From assembly GCA_024362935.1 (NCBI GenBank), contig JANCRA010000067.1, positions 2,231,421 through 2,295,420 on the forward strand: 64,000 bases of DNA, in the 5' to 3' direction. The notes beneath the pieces were generated by a model, which searched no databases, was not told the origin of the DNA, and saw only the letters and a program-made list of their open reading frames with translations. The position numbers and the translations under genes are program-made. Position 1 is the first letter of the stretch; every line of letters begins with the position of its first letter. Shown here piece by piece: positions 34,895-48,974 of this stretch. This DNA is from Setophaga petechia (Eukaryota > Chordata > Aves > Passeriformes > Parulidae).

Positions 34895-34985
34895 ATATAG
34901 ATAGGAAGAACCTGGTCTAGTGGAAAGTGCCCCTGCCATGACTTTTGAAAGGTCCCTTCTCTCAAACCATTCTGTGGTTCTATTA
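34895..34985 (+). mobile_element. Short CR1 3' end
   Basis: Diverged plus-strand CR1 terminus: gtggaaagtgcccctgccat near 34919-34938 and ccattctgtggttctatta near 34967-34985. Confidence 0.75.
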
Positions 34986-37900
34986 CACTATGTCTAATTT
35001 TGGGCAAAGTGATTTGCTGCTTTGCAAAAACCAATTTTCTTTTCCTCTGTTTGTTCAGGCCTGATGAGGGAAAACACAGAAAATTCCATTCCCAAAGTTT
35101 AAGACACCAAAATATAAATGGTAAGCAAAACAGAGCCCTGGCTTCCCTGTATGTTGCAGCCTTTTCTTTCAATATTATCTTAGTTCCTTTTATTAACACA
35201 GCCTAATAACTTCCATGTATTTTTTATTCAGCTATCCCTATTACAATTTTGTTGGAGTGTTGGTTTTTGGATTTTTTTTATTATTTTCCTTTGAGTGGTT
35301 TCAATTAAATTGAAATTCCCTGAAGATATGAGCATTATAATTTGTCCTTACAAGTACACTCTTTATCACTTCTGTATAACCTGACAGCTCCTGCATTTTG
35401 TAGTCCTCTAGTTTTATAGAATTTTCCTAACAAATACAATAAAAAACCTATCTAAAGCTATTGCAAAACAGATTTTAGTAAGTGTTGCTCAGCCAATTCA
35501 AGAAAGATATTCAAATTTACACTACATGACAATCTGATTAATTTCTTAAATATCTACAAATTATCAAAAACTCTTTGAAAGTCCTAATCCTCTACATCTC
35601 ATTTCTTCCTAGATGTGGTCATAAAGCCCAGCCTTTCCTGAGCTTTGAAAGTTTATGCTTCACTGGGACATATGTATAAAACTAAACAAGACTTGACATA
35701 TTTTTACAACAAACTCCATTTAAAATGCCTGAATTTTATAAATAAAATAAATTCTCACAATATAACAATTCTTATCTTTCATATGCTGCTTCACCAGTAC
35801 AGATATGATGAAACATTGAAGGTTAATGACATCTCAGTTCTGGATATCTGAGTATTTTGACATTGTAATAACTTTGAATGTCTGTTTGATGGAGGTGCTG
35901 CTTCAGGCTCTGTGAAAATTCAAGTGGACATGAGTGGATCATGCATCCAGAGGTCAAGATTTTCTAGCTTATCTTTGCAGTGATGGACTCATGATAGCAG
36001 AGGCTATGGAACACAATTCCTCCCTCCCTGGGCACAAAATTGCTTTTCTTGGCAGGTCTCCTACATAACACCATCAATAAAATTCTTGCCTTGATTGGTA
36101 TTATTTTACCTATTGTATTAGCCTTTAGATTTATTGTGCCCTTATGTTATTGATGTCCCCAGAGGCCTGGTGAAATGACAAAACTTCTTAACTAAAGACC
36201 ACAGACACTCCAATGCAGGGAAATATAACTGCAAACTACCACACGTTCAGGAAGCATTAGGCAAAGAAAAAAAAAGAAAAACCCAAAAACCTCATGTGAG
36301 AAGATTTCCTTTTCACAGCAGATCAATTATCCTTTTTAAGCATCTGTGGTATATGTGATACTTCACTGCTAATATGAAATTAATACTGGCATCATAAAGA
36401 TAACGATGTGCTGCTCCATTCCAGCAGGGCTTTAAGTGCTGCTTGGCCAGGAATTCAGAATTATTACTCCGCAACCAGGAAAACACATTCTCTACCCAGC
36501 ACATCAATGTTTTGCAACAGCTCCTTGATTAATTTGCTTTCTTTGACTGGTGGTCTGCATTTCCTTCCCTGGTTGTAGGTGTAAATATTGTTTTTGATGT
36601 AATCTGTCCATCAGGCTCTGCTCTGAACCTGCCCAGCACATGTAGAGCTGATATCTCTCCAGAGATACCTGGAGATATCTCTCCACAGATATTTCCTCTG
36701 CCTCTCCAAGCAGAGGAAAGAGTAAGAGCAGAGCAGAAAATGCAGCTCTGGACCAAAGCCTTTTATTCCCATTGTCTCTGAGGATTTTCCCAAGTGGGAA
36801 GTCCTCAGACAGTACATTCAAAACAATTCCTTAACTCAAAATATTCTGTTTATCAGAGTGTGATGCCACTGTGAACACCCTCAATTAGCCCTCTTGATGT
36901 GCTGAGCTGATTATCTCAAGATCAAACTGCCATGATAAAGCCACCAATGCTCCCCAGACCTGAGCCAGGCTCCATGCAAGGAGCTCTCAGCTGTGAGGAA
37001 ATGCCAAGGGTATCTTTAACAAAACATTCCACTCTTTATTTAGCATGGGCAGACTCCATAGGGGTGTTCCTGTAGCTGGTGATGGACCCAAGGGCAAGAT
37101 TCCAGTCTTGGAGCTCCAGCAACAGCACAGCAAACTCTTATCAGCCCTGGGAAACAAGAGTACCCTTACAAGAACAGGAAAAAGTAATAAAATAGGAAAT
37201 GGTGTGGAAGGTGGTGAATACAATGAGCAACTGATTGTATTTCCTGATGCCAAAGGAATAAATACAAGATGGTGTGAGGAAACCAGTCTGACACAACCTT
37301 GGTATTGAGAAAAGGGTGCTTGGGAGTGTGGGGAAATTGCCAAGCTGTTCAGAGAGGATGATCAAATGATCTTTCTTTGCCTCAGGTGTACAATTCCTTG
37401 TCATCTTCCAGTGCAAAGTCAGAGGCATTCTGAACACAGCTTGGACGTCACTGAGCATTCTGAGCTGGCAGCCTGTGGTGAGGGCCCAGATGAACATCCA
37501 CACTCCTTCATCCACCTCTAATCAACATCAAAAGCTTTCATGGGCCAAACTCCAGCCCAGCTTGATAAAGGAACAGACATAATGTGTTTCCCAACTTCTC
37601 ATTGGGTAGGGAAAAAGATACCTCTACTACTGTGATTCCTCAAGCAAATACTGTGAAGGCAATGTATCCCAGAGCAGGCCTGGGGCTACAATCCTGTCTC
37701 TTCCATCCTTAGGGAGGTGAAAATGCCTTTTTTTTCTGTTTTAACAGTTTCACTCTTCTCTACTACACTGAAAGACAAGGTTAAGACACTGCATGAGCAC
37801 TTGGAAACTGTGTAATTTTTTCCCCTCCACATTTCCTATTGTCCTCCTTTCCCATTGCATTTCTGACAGCCCGGGCTCCCAGCTGTGTCCCATATTGTGC

Positions 37901-38599
37901 TTAATAAACTCATTATGTTTGGACATTATTAGGACCTTCCACAGCACGTGTTCTTGCAGCACCAGGGATGGAATCCAAGGCACACAAATGTGGCTGTCTG
38001 AAAGGGAACCATCTCTATCCACTCTGGCTTTTCTGAGCTGCTTCCAGAGTAAATGGGAAAAGAGTAATTGCCCTCAGCAGCACATGGCTTTGCCTCGCTC
38101 CCGGACAATGTGCTGCTCATCTTGGCAAACAGAGGGGTAATAAAGCACAAAATCACTTTGATTAGCTCAGGAGAGCCTGTGTGGAATAGGCACAGCCCTG
38201 AGAATGGCAGAAGTATGAAATTAAAGAGAAAGGAAAGCGATTGAAATCAAAGTCACTGTTGGGTCAAGAGGTTAAGCTGGGAATTGGAAGAATACTTTGG
38301 ACCATCAGCAGAAAAACGACCTGAAAGTGCCCTCCAGAGAGAAGAGGAAAGTAAAAATAAACTTAGAATTTTGAGAGCACTCCATATAAACTGAATACTT
38401 TGTACACCAATTTCTCTGACACATGAAGACACTGCAGATACAGATTAATACAGATTCCCAACCACATGGCTCTGCCTCAGAGCTGGATCCCACCTTTCAC
38501 CTGAAAGCAGGGAGTAAACTCATGTCTCTGCAATGAGGAAAACTCTGATGAGGAAAATTGCATGCCTGGAAATGTTTCAAGAGCCTATGCATGTGGCAC
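34986..38599. other. Long stretch without a recognised feature
   Basis: AT-rich, largely single-copy in appearance. An imperfect hairpin built on GATATCTC lies near 36648-36680. Open frames on both strands around 36500-36820 and 37045-37515 lack recognisable domains. Confidence 0.5.
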
Positions 38600-38695
38600 T
38601 TGAGACAGGGTTTAGTGATGAACCTGTGATGCTGAGTTAATGGTTGGACTCGATGATCTTGGAAGTCTTTTCCAGACTAAAAGTCTAAAAGCTCT
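38600..38695 (+). mobile_element. Old CR1 3' fragment
   Basis: The phrase atggttggactcgatgatct (38640-38659) followed by ggaagtcttttcca matches the 3' end of an older CR1 subtype. Confidence 0.7.
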
Positions 38696-38776
38696 GACAC
38701 AAACGGCAGTCATAGCGTGACACAGAAAGAAATGAGTCTAGAGAAAATATTGTCTAGAGAAATGAGTCCAGATAAA

Positions 38777-38916
38777 GATCTTTCTTTATCTTTCTCTTTT
38801 TCTTTCTTTCTTTCTTTTCTTTCTTTTTCTTTCTTTCTTTCTTTTTCTTCCTTCCTTCCTTCCTTCCTTCCTTCCTTCCTTCCTTCCTTCCTTCCTTCCT
38901 TCCTTCCTTCCTTCCT
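38777..38916 (+). repeat. (CTTT)n / (CCTT)n compound microsatellite
   Basis: About 140 bp of pure pyrimidine. Irregular TTTC/TTTTC units to about 38846 are followed by about 17 uninterrupted CCTT units to 38916. It is a likely length-polymorphic locus. Confidence 0.98.
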
Positions 38917-41156
38917 ATAATGTAAATATTCAGCCTAATCCATACAGCACCATTTCACTATTATTATGAATTAAGTAGCTTTACAACTTCTAGCAAAAAA
39001 AAAGGCAAATATAAAAGAACAGAAGTGATTCATTTCCATGCAATCATCTTTTCAGCCAGTGATTAAGACTACCTCTATATTTATCTTCATTATCTGCTCA
39101 TGGATCTCCATAGGAGAGTTCTAGAAGAGGAGCTGGCCCTATGGTGCTCTATAGGGTGGCAGAAAGTGGCTCTAAGGTCAGAACAATGCAGGACCAAAAC
39201 AATTTCATATGAACACACACACACAGCCATACAAGTACATGCAGAACTCATTGGCCAATAAATGATGTGTTCTCTTATTTTATCAATTCCAGAAGTGTCA
39301 AAAAACCCCAAAAGAAACTCATCATAACACAACTAGAAGATGTCAGTTGTACCCATTACAGCATTGTTTATACTTCTGTCAAATTCCAAGCCACTACAAC
39401 AGCAATCTTATCTAGAGATCCTGTGTGAACAGGAGATAATGGAAACTAAAAAATTGGATAATTTTCCTCTCTTGGAAGTGTTGTTGTAGTGAAAGCTGGA
39501 AACCCTGATTATAGATATTAAGCTGTCTGATGAGGAAGTTTATAAATTGACAGGATGGCCATCAGATCAGACTCAACCCAACTTGCTATGATTCACATTT
39601 TCTGTTAAGTGTCATGTGGAACTGGAATATCCCCTGTGGCCCAGAAAACAATCAAAGTGCTATTCCTTTCCAGTGGATAGCTTTGTCATTTTATGGTCAT
39701 GCATCCCAGTAAAACCCAGGATATAAACACGTAAATCCAATCAAGCTGAAATCCCTTCTTTTCCAACGTGCCCACTGCTCAGTTTGAAGCAGGTTGACTC
39801 ATGTCTCAAAGACACAGTGAAAATGCCTCCCTTCCCCTGGGGGGGTCCTTCAGAGCCCTGGGTGAGAGTTATCTCATTAAAATGTGAACCTCTAAACCCG
39901 AGATAATTTCCACAGATTTCCTTGTATAGTCCCTGAGTTGTAATCAGCACATCCCATAGAGGCCACAGCATATGTTAGATTATCCCAAATTATGTACTTC
40001 AAAGCAACAGATTAATTACATCCTATTTCTCTGTGTTTTCTGTCAGGAGGAAGGGAGGGAAAGAGAAGGATTTGAGAAACAACATTAAAAGATTCAGTCC
40101 AAACATTAAAAGTTGCCAAAGCTACACTCAGCTGATGAGTTGCATCTTAGAGTGGGCAGCAAATTAAGGTTAAATGATGTGTTTAGCAACAGTTTTTTTC
40201 TCGTTGCTCCAACCTCCTCCCCTTTACATTCCTCACATTAGATCAAGTGTAAATTCTGTTCTGGTCTTCATTTGCATCCACCTTGAGTTTAGTATGTAAT
40301 TTAAGCTCAGCTGAAATGGCACTGAAAAAACACAGTCATCACCATGTGCCTTCCAAGTTCGTCAGGTGATGAAGGTTTGATCCTTTAGAAACTCTTTAGG
40401 ACAAAGGATTTTGGCCACAGATTTCACAATTTCATCATGGTGTATAATTTATCAGTTCTACATTATTCCCCTATATCCTTGGGTACTCTGTGGAGAGGGT
40501 TTCTTCTAAGCTCTTGGAACAACTACAAGAACAGTGCTGTAGACAGGGACAACTTCCCAGGCTGGTTTCTCATGGAAACACAGGTCAGCATTTGACAAAA
40601 ACTTTTAAAAATATCAAAACACTTCCTAATATCCAATCTAAAGAAAAGCAATCTAAGAAAAAGAGAGCTTAATTGATCTCCAGCACTGGGAGATCCACTT
40701 CAGCAGCCTCCAAAGGATGCAATTTATTAAGACAGGAAATCCAGCTGTCCCAAAGCCCTCATTTCTGCAGGCTCCATTATTGATGACCCTCATGGCTGCA
40801 GATGGCACAGAGCAACATTCAAGTGGCCTCCTTGGGCTTCCTCATCCAAACAGAGGATTAAAGGGAGGATTAAAGGTGGACCAGGACCAGAAAATAAAGG
40901 ATAAACCATCAATGGTACATGAGAGTCAGCTGGGAAAAACTGGGGCAAATTTTAATGGTTTATCTGTGCTTTGGCTGACCTTGGAAATATCCTTCTGTTT
41001 AAACATGGAAACAATCCCAGGAATTAGGTACTGGTAGCACAGAATAACTTTTAGTTATCTTCACAACATTTTCTGGTTCAGGCATCTCAGTCTTTTCTTG
41101 TTGCTCCCTGGGAATGTATTCTGCACCAAAGACCAGCTTTTCTTGTAAGGTACCAC
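38917..41156. other. No recognisable feature
   Basis: Unique-looking, with a short (AC)n near 39213-39224. No gene, RNA or mobile element was recognised. Confidence 0.5.
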
Positions 41157-41345
41157 TCCAATAAAACACCCAAAACCAAACCAAATGAAAAACAAACCAA
41201 CCAACCAACAAAATAAAAAAGACCAAAAAAACCCCCTACAACAAACAAAAAAAAAAAAACCCTACAAACAACAAAAACCCCCAAAAAACCCACGCTAAAC
41301 CAAACAAACCCCAACCAAATCCTCCACATGCAGAAAAAAAAAGGT
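41157..41345 (+). repeat. A/C-rich low-complexity tract, ~190 bp
   Basis: Almost only A and C on the plus strand (AAACC, CCAA and CAAA units, A runs, short C runs). The complementary strand is GGTTT-like. It is the longest tract of this kind here and makes a spurious Trp/Phe/Gly-rich frame on the minus strand. Confidence 0.93.
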
Positions 41346-42793
41346 GAATCTGCATTTTATGGTATTTCCTCCCTCATATCCCAGAGTTCACTTCTGTCCC
41401 TGGAGTTTGCCGCCAGCTGCAGCAAATGAGGCATGGGATGAGTTTGTATGTTTTTCTGAAAGATGTAACTCACTGGGGAAAGCAGGGAAGGGACACAGAA
41501 AGGAAGGGAAGAGAATGATCTTCTCTCAGCAAATAAAACGAAATGTGTGATAACCTGGAGTCAGCACAGTGGGAGCCTCTTTTGGACAAGCAGAATAAAT
41601 TTTCTGCTGGAGTCTGGATAGGATGGTGCACAGAGGACTCTCCAGGGCACAGCTTGGCTGCCATTAGACATGTCCAGAGAATTGGGTATTTTATTGAAGA
41701 TTGTTTTATTCAGAAAGAGACACAAAATGAAAATGCTGTGCAAGGCAGAGAATAATTTTTCCAGTAACACTCTGCACATTTTGGGTGTGTGTAGGTCTCC
41801 CACTTAGATGAAACCAAAATGTTATGGCATGGATTTGGATGGCTTTTGGATTTTTTAATTCTATCCAGCACTGCTTGACTCTAATTGATGACAAAATCTT
41901 CCTTGATGGACAATAATCATAGGTTTTATAAAAATAATTCTGGTTCATGTTCTGCAAAAGAGTGTGGTATTCTGTGTTATCTTCAAGTCAGAAATGAAAA
42001 TAATGACAGTTTTTAAATGAAAATAATGTAGGATAACATGAAAACAACTTTTCCAAAAAGCAAAATGAACTAATAAACAAATCCCATACCCAAACCAGGA
42101 CATTAGGTCCTACAGGTCATAAATAAGCTGGTAAATAAAACCTAATAGTTATTCAGTGACAGTCATCCAGCTCCAGTCCAAAAGGCCATGATTAGCATCT
42201 CTCTAAAATGGAAATTAATGTGCTTTTTCTCTTTCCCAAAGCAAAGCAAATGCCCCATCTTGCTCCCACACGTAGAGGCCTCCTCAAGGCAATCTTCATG
42301 TCTGAAGACAAAAGCAACAACCTCTGCAGAGAGCCTTGAGTGAGAAAGGAGGACATTGAGTACTGCACACCTAGGGAACCTCAGTATTTCAGATCCACAG
42401 AGGATTAATTTAGCTCAGAGTACCTGCTGTACCTCCTCTGATCTCCAGCAAAGGGAATAACACCAAATTCTCTTTTTTACTCTTTCACAGTGTTTTTCTT
42501 TTCAACAGATTTTAAGTTAATGGTGTTTGCTTGGATTCGCTGAGAGGAAACTGAAATTTCTTCATTAGAAGATGTGAATTCTTTCCTTCTGCTGACCCTC
42601 TGTAGAAATGAGGTGTCCACCATTGGGTACAAATTTCATAGGAATATTTCAAATACCTCAAGGGGGCTACAGACACCCCTGTCCCCAGCTCAGGCTGTGA
42701 CGGAAAGGACATTACCCCCAGTCAGCCTAGAGACACCAATCTGTGCTGCACTGCTTCCTGACCCATCAAGCTCTTTGTAGGATCACTGCCTGA
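41346..42793. other. No recognisable feature
   Basis: Unique-looking sequence. Open frames near 41470-41957 carry no domain I recognise. Confidence 0.5.
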
Positions 42794-42798
42794 CCCAG

Positions 42799-43468
42799 TG
42801 TCTGAGGTTGAAAGATGTCAGTGTGGGTGTGTATTCCATTTGCCATCTGTCAGAGCTGGGGCAGTTCTCTCTGTTCCTGGGGCAGTTTTTTCTTTCTCTC
42901 TCCCACAGCCAACCCTCCCTGCAGGAGATCTCTGCTGTCCATGGCCACTGAGTGTCCCTGCAGGGCTGATCCCATTCCCCCATCCCATGGGGAGATGCTG
43001 TGCCCAGGGCAGGAGCCAAGCATTCCTACCTGGATCCAAGCTGAGCCTGGCCCAGCACAGCAGCCTTTGCCCCCTGCACTGCCAGAGGAGCAGCTTTCTG
43101 CTGCCCTGCATGGCCAGAGGGAGCCCAGGCCCATCTGCAGCAGCCCTGGAGCTGCAGAGGAAAACTCCCCCCTTGTGCAGGATCCCTGCTCCAGCAGAAC
43201 CACAGCTGGCACTGCAGGAGGGCTGAGCCCCCCTGGGATGGGGCTGGGACACCACCCTGGCACACAGGGGACAGGGACTGCTCTGACCCTGGCAGTGGTT
43301 TATTTGTTTGTACTATTGCATTTCTATTTGATTTTTCCTCTTTAAGAACTGTTATTCCTATTCCTGTATTTTTGCCTGAGAGCCTTCAGAGGGAAGGGGT
43401 TTACATTTTCCATTTCAAGGGAGGCTCCTACCTTCCTTAGCAGACACGTGTCTTTTCAAACCAAGATC
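42799..43468 (+). mobile_element. GC-rich solo LTR, ~670 bp, 5-bp target duplication
   Basis: Starts TGTCTGAGG. CCCAG lies on both sides, at 42794-42798 and 43469-43473. The right end reads ..aagatc where such LTRs normally end in CA, so the terminus has probably mutated. The sequence resembles a passerine ERVL-type LTR as I remember it (the block tttacattttccatttcaag at 43400-43419). Its high GC keeps most frames open, and the 137-176 residue frames on both strands are artefacts. Confidence 0.7.
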
Positions 43469-43509
43469 CCCAGGTTACTCCAGGTGAGTTGGTTTAAATA
43501 TTGGGTTGA

Positions 43510-43755
43510 TTTTGATTGGATATTAGAAAGAAATTCTATACTCAAAGGGTGGTGATGCCCTGGCACAGGGTGTCCAGAGAAGCTGTGGCTGCCCCTGGAT
43601 CCCTGGAAATGCCCAAGGCCAGGCTGGTCGGGGCTTGGAGCACCCTGGGATAGTGGAAGGTGTCCCTGCCCATGGCAGGAGATGGAACTGGATGAGCTTT
43701 AAGGTCCCTTCCAACCCAAAACTTTCTGTGATTCTATGATTTTGTGATTCTGTGC
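43510..43755 (+). mobile_element. CR1 LINE 3' fragment
   Basis: Well-conserved plus-strand CR1 just right of the GC-rich LTR, ending in an expanded tail (gattctatgattttgtgatt, about 43730-43749). Confidence 0.95.
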
Positions 43756-45729
43756 AATAATAAATCTTTGCCAGCCAAGGCCAGCGAGATACAATCAGGT
43801 CAGGGAACTCTCCTCAGCAGCCCAGCAGGGAGATTCAAGAGGTGATGATGAGATGGTGCAGCTGGTTGGAGGTTCTGGTGTCTTCAGGGAGCTGCAGAGC
43901 TCCAAAACAACTTCAGGGACTTCAAAACTCATAGACCTGAGTTCTTCCTATGATCCTATGGGATTTATTTTCCCCATTTTTCTTGTATGTGCTATTTCTT
44001 CCTCTTGATGTTTATGGTTTTAACTCTCAAACAGCAGATTCATTTCGTCATTCTTAACAGAGCAGGTAAAGCTGGGTCTTAGCAATGCATATATTCTAAT
44101 TCTCTGACTGGAAACATTTTCCAGTAATAAAATATGCAACAAATTCTCCTGCTCTTTAATCTGCCATTTAATCGATGTGTTCACATCATGCTCAGTAAAT
44201 GGTGCAGTGTCAGTTTAATTTGCTCAACTCTTGTTGTGCTACTTGTTTTCACCCCTCCTTGCTTCCCCCCTCCCCAGTACATAACCAACGTATCATTTTG
44301 CATCCCATGTGGGATTTCTCTGCTTTAACCTAGTAAATCTTTTAATTCCTAATTCAGTATTCTGCTCTAATAGATTCACCCATGAAAAGAGCCCGGAAGG
44401 CTGGAGCTAAGAAAAATCACTTTCATTTTCTCAGATACTATCGAGTGGTTTAATGTAAAATACACATGCAGGGCACTGTTTGTGATCTCAGATTTTATCA
44501 GCCACGTGTTGCAGAGCTGAGTCAAACCTGATCAGGTTTTTGATGAAGGGATAAAGATTCAAGTCTAGGCTGGAACCACTCAATAATGGTGAGATAGTGA
44601 AGAAAATGCAGTTGCATAACAGCAAGGAACAGTTCACAAGAGAGACTGAAATTTGGCTCCAAAGCACGGGTGTGAAATGTGGATACCAGCACAAGCTGTC
44701 CAAAGCAGAACATAGAACTTAATTAACCTTGCAGCTTCATTATTAGGGATCTCCATTTAAATTAATGATCCAGATGAAAGTGTTAAAATAGCAAATGGAC
44801 AATCTATATTTAACTATAAATGCTATTTCTGTTTGTCATTTACATTTTCAGCTTTTATCTTGCCCACCCTGAAAAAAGGTTGATGATCACTGAGTTGGAA
44901 GACAGTTTGGCAATTTTTATTTTTTTTTATAACTGGGGAAGGTATTCCAGGAATATTTTAACTGGATATACATTTTAATTTCTATTTTTTCATTCATTTT
45001 TCCATATTGGACCATGCCACATGGTTCATTCTGATTTAGTTTCTAGCAATTCATAATTTAGTTAAGAATTACTGTCTAAGAATTGAACAGAAATTAAAAG
45101 CACATTTGGAAATGCACACACACACGATGTTCTAAGCCTCCCTGCCCTGACTGAGGAAGGGAAAACAAAGTTGCTCATGACATTGAAATTTATTGAGAAT
45201 TATGTGATGCTCTGAACAAAGAAAGAATCGTGGTGTAAGTGAATTGACTGTACAGCTCCTGGACAAAGAGTTCTTCCCAGTTAATTATTTGCATTTAAAT
45301 TATAAGCAGAGATATTTTAGTCTCTTTCTGCTGTTAATAAGAAGAGCCTGACACCTCCGTGGCATGAATCATATTTTGACTTCAGTCACTCTTTGGTCTC
45401 TTTGGTTAAAGATGAAGCCTGTACTGACTGCCCTTCTAATTCAGAAATAATAGAGTTTGTACTTTTTTTTTTCTCCATGTTCCGCCTCTGTTTCACAACA
45501 CGTTCTGACCTCTAAATGTTCTCCCAGCTTCCAGATTGTGTATTTTCATGAGGGTTTCAGTCAGCCTTGGTTTCTTGGAAATCAAAACTTAATTCCTGTG
45601 AGTGTGCTCGGGATTAATTGACAGGATGAAGAGTGGTGCTCATCCTGCATGGTTTCCTCAAAAAAAGACTGAAAAATTGGTCTTATTGCTATGACAGTCC
45701 TGTTTTAAAGCTCATTCCAGGTCATTCTC
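43756..45729. other. No recognisable feature
   Basis: AT-rich, with a short (AC)n near 45116-45125. No gene was recognised. Confidence 0.5.
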
Positions 45730-45872
45730 TTGTAAGGATATCCCATCCCTGGAAGTGTCCAAGGCCAGGTTGGACAGGGCTTGGAGATAGTGGGAGATGT
45801 CCATGGTTGTCATGAGATGAACTTTAGGATCCCTTTCACCCCAAACCATTCTGGGATTCTGTGGTATTCTCC
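45730..45872 (+). mobile_element. CR1 3' terminal fragment
   Basis: Begins within ggatatcccatccctgg (45737-45753) and ends in the ttctgggattctgtgg tail. An internal deletion is apparent after gggcttggaga. Confidence 0.92.
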
Positions 45873-48800
45873 TCCCTCCACCCCCCAGAGCACGTTACCA
45901 ATTTATTGTTTTTCAAAATTTACTGTGGATCTTGACAAATACGGAGGTCGATGACTTTTGTCAATATTTGTGCCTTAAGCATGATTTTATGTTGGGATTT
46001 TTTTTCCATTTTAATTTTTCCTTTTACAAGCCTGGTTTTGGGGTTGGTGAGTCCCTTCCATGACTGTGGGATTGGCTTTAAGGAGTGTCCACCTCCCAGC
46101 ACTGATGTCACAGGGATAACCTCCCAGCCTGCTACCATTTACTGGACATATTAAAACTCCTCCAAGATCTGTTCCTTCAGCTCCAGGGTGTCTGTGGGTT
46201 TAAAAATGCCAACAGCTTTAAGACAGACCCCTATGATAAACAAAAATTCTGATATGTCAAGTTAAGCTACAAAAAGAGAGAAGAAAGACAACACAGTGAA
46301 AAAAAAGAACCCTTCTGAAGAGAAGCGCCAGTTGTACTCTGACTTCTGAACACCTCCAAAGCACTAAAAACAGACATGAAGAAAATGCTTTACAATTTCT
46401 CTTGTTGTTATTGTCACTAAGGAAACAACTTCCCAGGAATCTGCAAGTTGAGTATCCAGGCTCTTTGATGTGCAGCCAGCTCTCTCTTCCAGCACACTTC
46501 CCAATCTCTGGTGAATCAGGTCTGTCCACCAAGGGAGATCTCTCCTGCCCTGTCTCAGCTGAGGCCTCACTTTGTGCAGGGTTTGAACTCTGATGCTCCA
46601 TAATCCAGACTTGCCACAACACACAATATCAAAGCACAGAGCCATGACTAAACTGAGGGATTTTGCCTTAAGATACTTCAGCAATCCAACAGCACTGCCA
46701 GGAGAGCTAGAATAGCACAGGAGCTGGGCAATGTGGGAGGCACAAGGCAGAATTTTTTCTGTCTGTTCATTTGGGGTGTTTTTTTCAGTCACACTTCACA
46801 CACCCCCACACACAGTGACTGAGATGTGTGCTGGGTTTGGATTGAGGCAAATGGGTTTGTAGAAATTGTTTAACCTCTTCAGCCCTTCAAGCAGCGTGGC
46901 CATCTGCACACTGCCTGTTGGGAATGATGTACAAGATTGGAGCACGTCTGATTTGAGCCCAGGCACTGTAAAGAAGAATTTCAGCTGACCTGCAAACCCA
47001 TTCAACATGCAAATTATTTATCATTCATTTCATAATAATTTAATAGCAGTTTAGTGACGAAATTCCCAGAGTTTAGGATGTTCCCTAGTGGTGTTCCATT
47101 TCCCAGCATCAGCACAGCCAACGTTTTTTCTGAGTTATAGAGTCCCTCTTATCCCAAAAAGCTTGATAACAAATTCTGCTGGAATACATTCCAACGGGAG
47201 ATGCAGAGCAGATATTCCCTGTAACCAGTTCTGCTGCAGACTAAGGAGCAAATAGTGGTTAAATTAATTTAAAAGAAACAGCACAGAACAGGCAGCAACA
47301 AGGAACAGAATATTTTTTTTAATTACTGGAGACTAAGCCAAGATGTAAAGAAAACTGGTTAAATAGAATCTGTGTAAAGGCTTCACTAATATAAAAACAT
47401 TTCAGCGCATTTGAAGTTTGAAAATATTTTTTCATTACCATGGACAGGTGTCCGTGTCAGATCTGACTTCAAAGGCTCCTTGGAGGACTAAAGCACTTTT
47501 ATCCAAAAACCAGAACATGTCTTTGTAGACAAGTTTATTTCTAGAGGGTCCTTATCTTCTTGCAGTCTCTAGTCTTCTATTCCTTTTTTCCTTGAGTAAA
47601 AGGGTAATCTGGCTCTCTTAAACTCTCATTTCTGAGCTATGCAGACCAAAAGTGCTTAAAAGATCTAAAAGCAAAGCTGTTCTGTCCAAGCCAACAGCTG
47701 GACCTCAGTGAATCCATCTGCCAATGGCAACCAATCAATAACCACAGAGCAATCCCTGACCAGGGTAAAAATCTCTCTGTGCAGCCAGCAAGGAGCCTTT
47801 GCTTTTATGTTAAACTCATCACTCACCTTTGGACCAGAAGTGATTTCTCAGCTACCTCTTTGTGAGCAAGAGGGAGCTCAAGGAGAAGCCAACAACCACC
47901 AGTGGTAGTTTCACAGCAGAGGCAAGAAATTGGCTTTAATATTGTAACTACAATGTGAAATGCACCAGGTTTGGAACCTTCCTTGGCCTTGAGGTCAAGT
48001 AATGCCTTTGCCATCACTCTTGTTCATTCTGCTAAACTGCTTCACCACCAACCAGAGCAGCCTCATCCCAAGTGCCTGTGAAAACACTCTCTGGGCCATG
48101 AAGTTTGCAACTCCTGATTGCCTTCATTTAAATACCTTCGTGCCTTCATTAAATACCTTATTTAGATACTGCATAGAGAGTTTGGAGATCAGATTCTCCC
48201 AGACTACTGCAGATTCTTGCTGTTTCCCTCCCTTCAGAGCCCTGTAAATGATTATCTGCCTTCCTCACCATTTCCAGTCTCATTGGTATTCATGCCAGGG
48301 CTGTCACGCAAAAGCACCTCTGCTGAAGAGATCTTAATGAAAACAGTTTTCCCTCATCTAGGGAGATTCATTTCATCTCGAGAAGACAACAGAAATTTCT
48401 GTCACTGTGCAGCGTGGAGATAAAAAAGGCACAAATGCAAAACCCAAGCAATAGAAAAATGTTTGGCGACGAGTCTGTGCCTGTCTGAGCACACAAGAAC
48501 TCTGACGTGAGTTTTCCTCAGATAATTCCTTAACTACCAATTTAGGATAATGACAGCGACACTTTTAAGAAATCTTCTGGGAGAAGAGTAAGTATTCGCT
48601 TTTAAATTCTATAAACTCCTGAAGGAAATATTTTGATCTCTTTTTTTTTTTTATTTCAAATCTATTAAGCCTATGTCCCGTCCTTGACATGGAAAGCCTT
48701 TGTTTTGTAAATCCATAAGGGGAGTTAAGAGAGTGTTTTACAAATCAAAGTGGATTTTCCTGCAGTAGTTTCAGATGTGTACTTTGTGGATGTTTACAGA

Positions 48801-48974
48801 TAACCAAGTCATCCAAGACTCCTGCAATGGACAGTGGCAAGGGGAAGGTGAGGGAAGCTATTATGCAGCACAAGGCATCTGATTTATTTAAAATTTTTGC
48901 TCCAGGAAAAAATAAATTAATTGAATTTCATATTCTTATGCTTTGTAGATACAGTGTAGAAATTTATATCTATG
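45873..48974. other. No confident feature
   Basis: Mostly unique-looking. Overlapping open frames at 46257-46792 on the minus strand lack recognisable domains. A poly(T) stretch lies near 48641-48652. Confidence 0.5.

Noticed and set aside
42798..43345. Several frames of 137-176 residues on both strands
   Set aside because: All lie in a GC-rich LTR with flanking CCCAG duplications; the openness follows from base composition.
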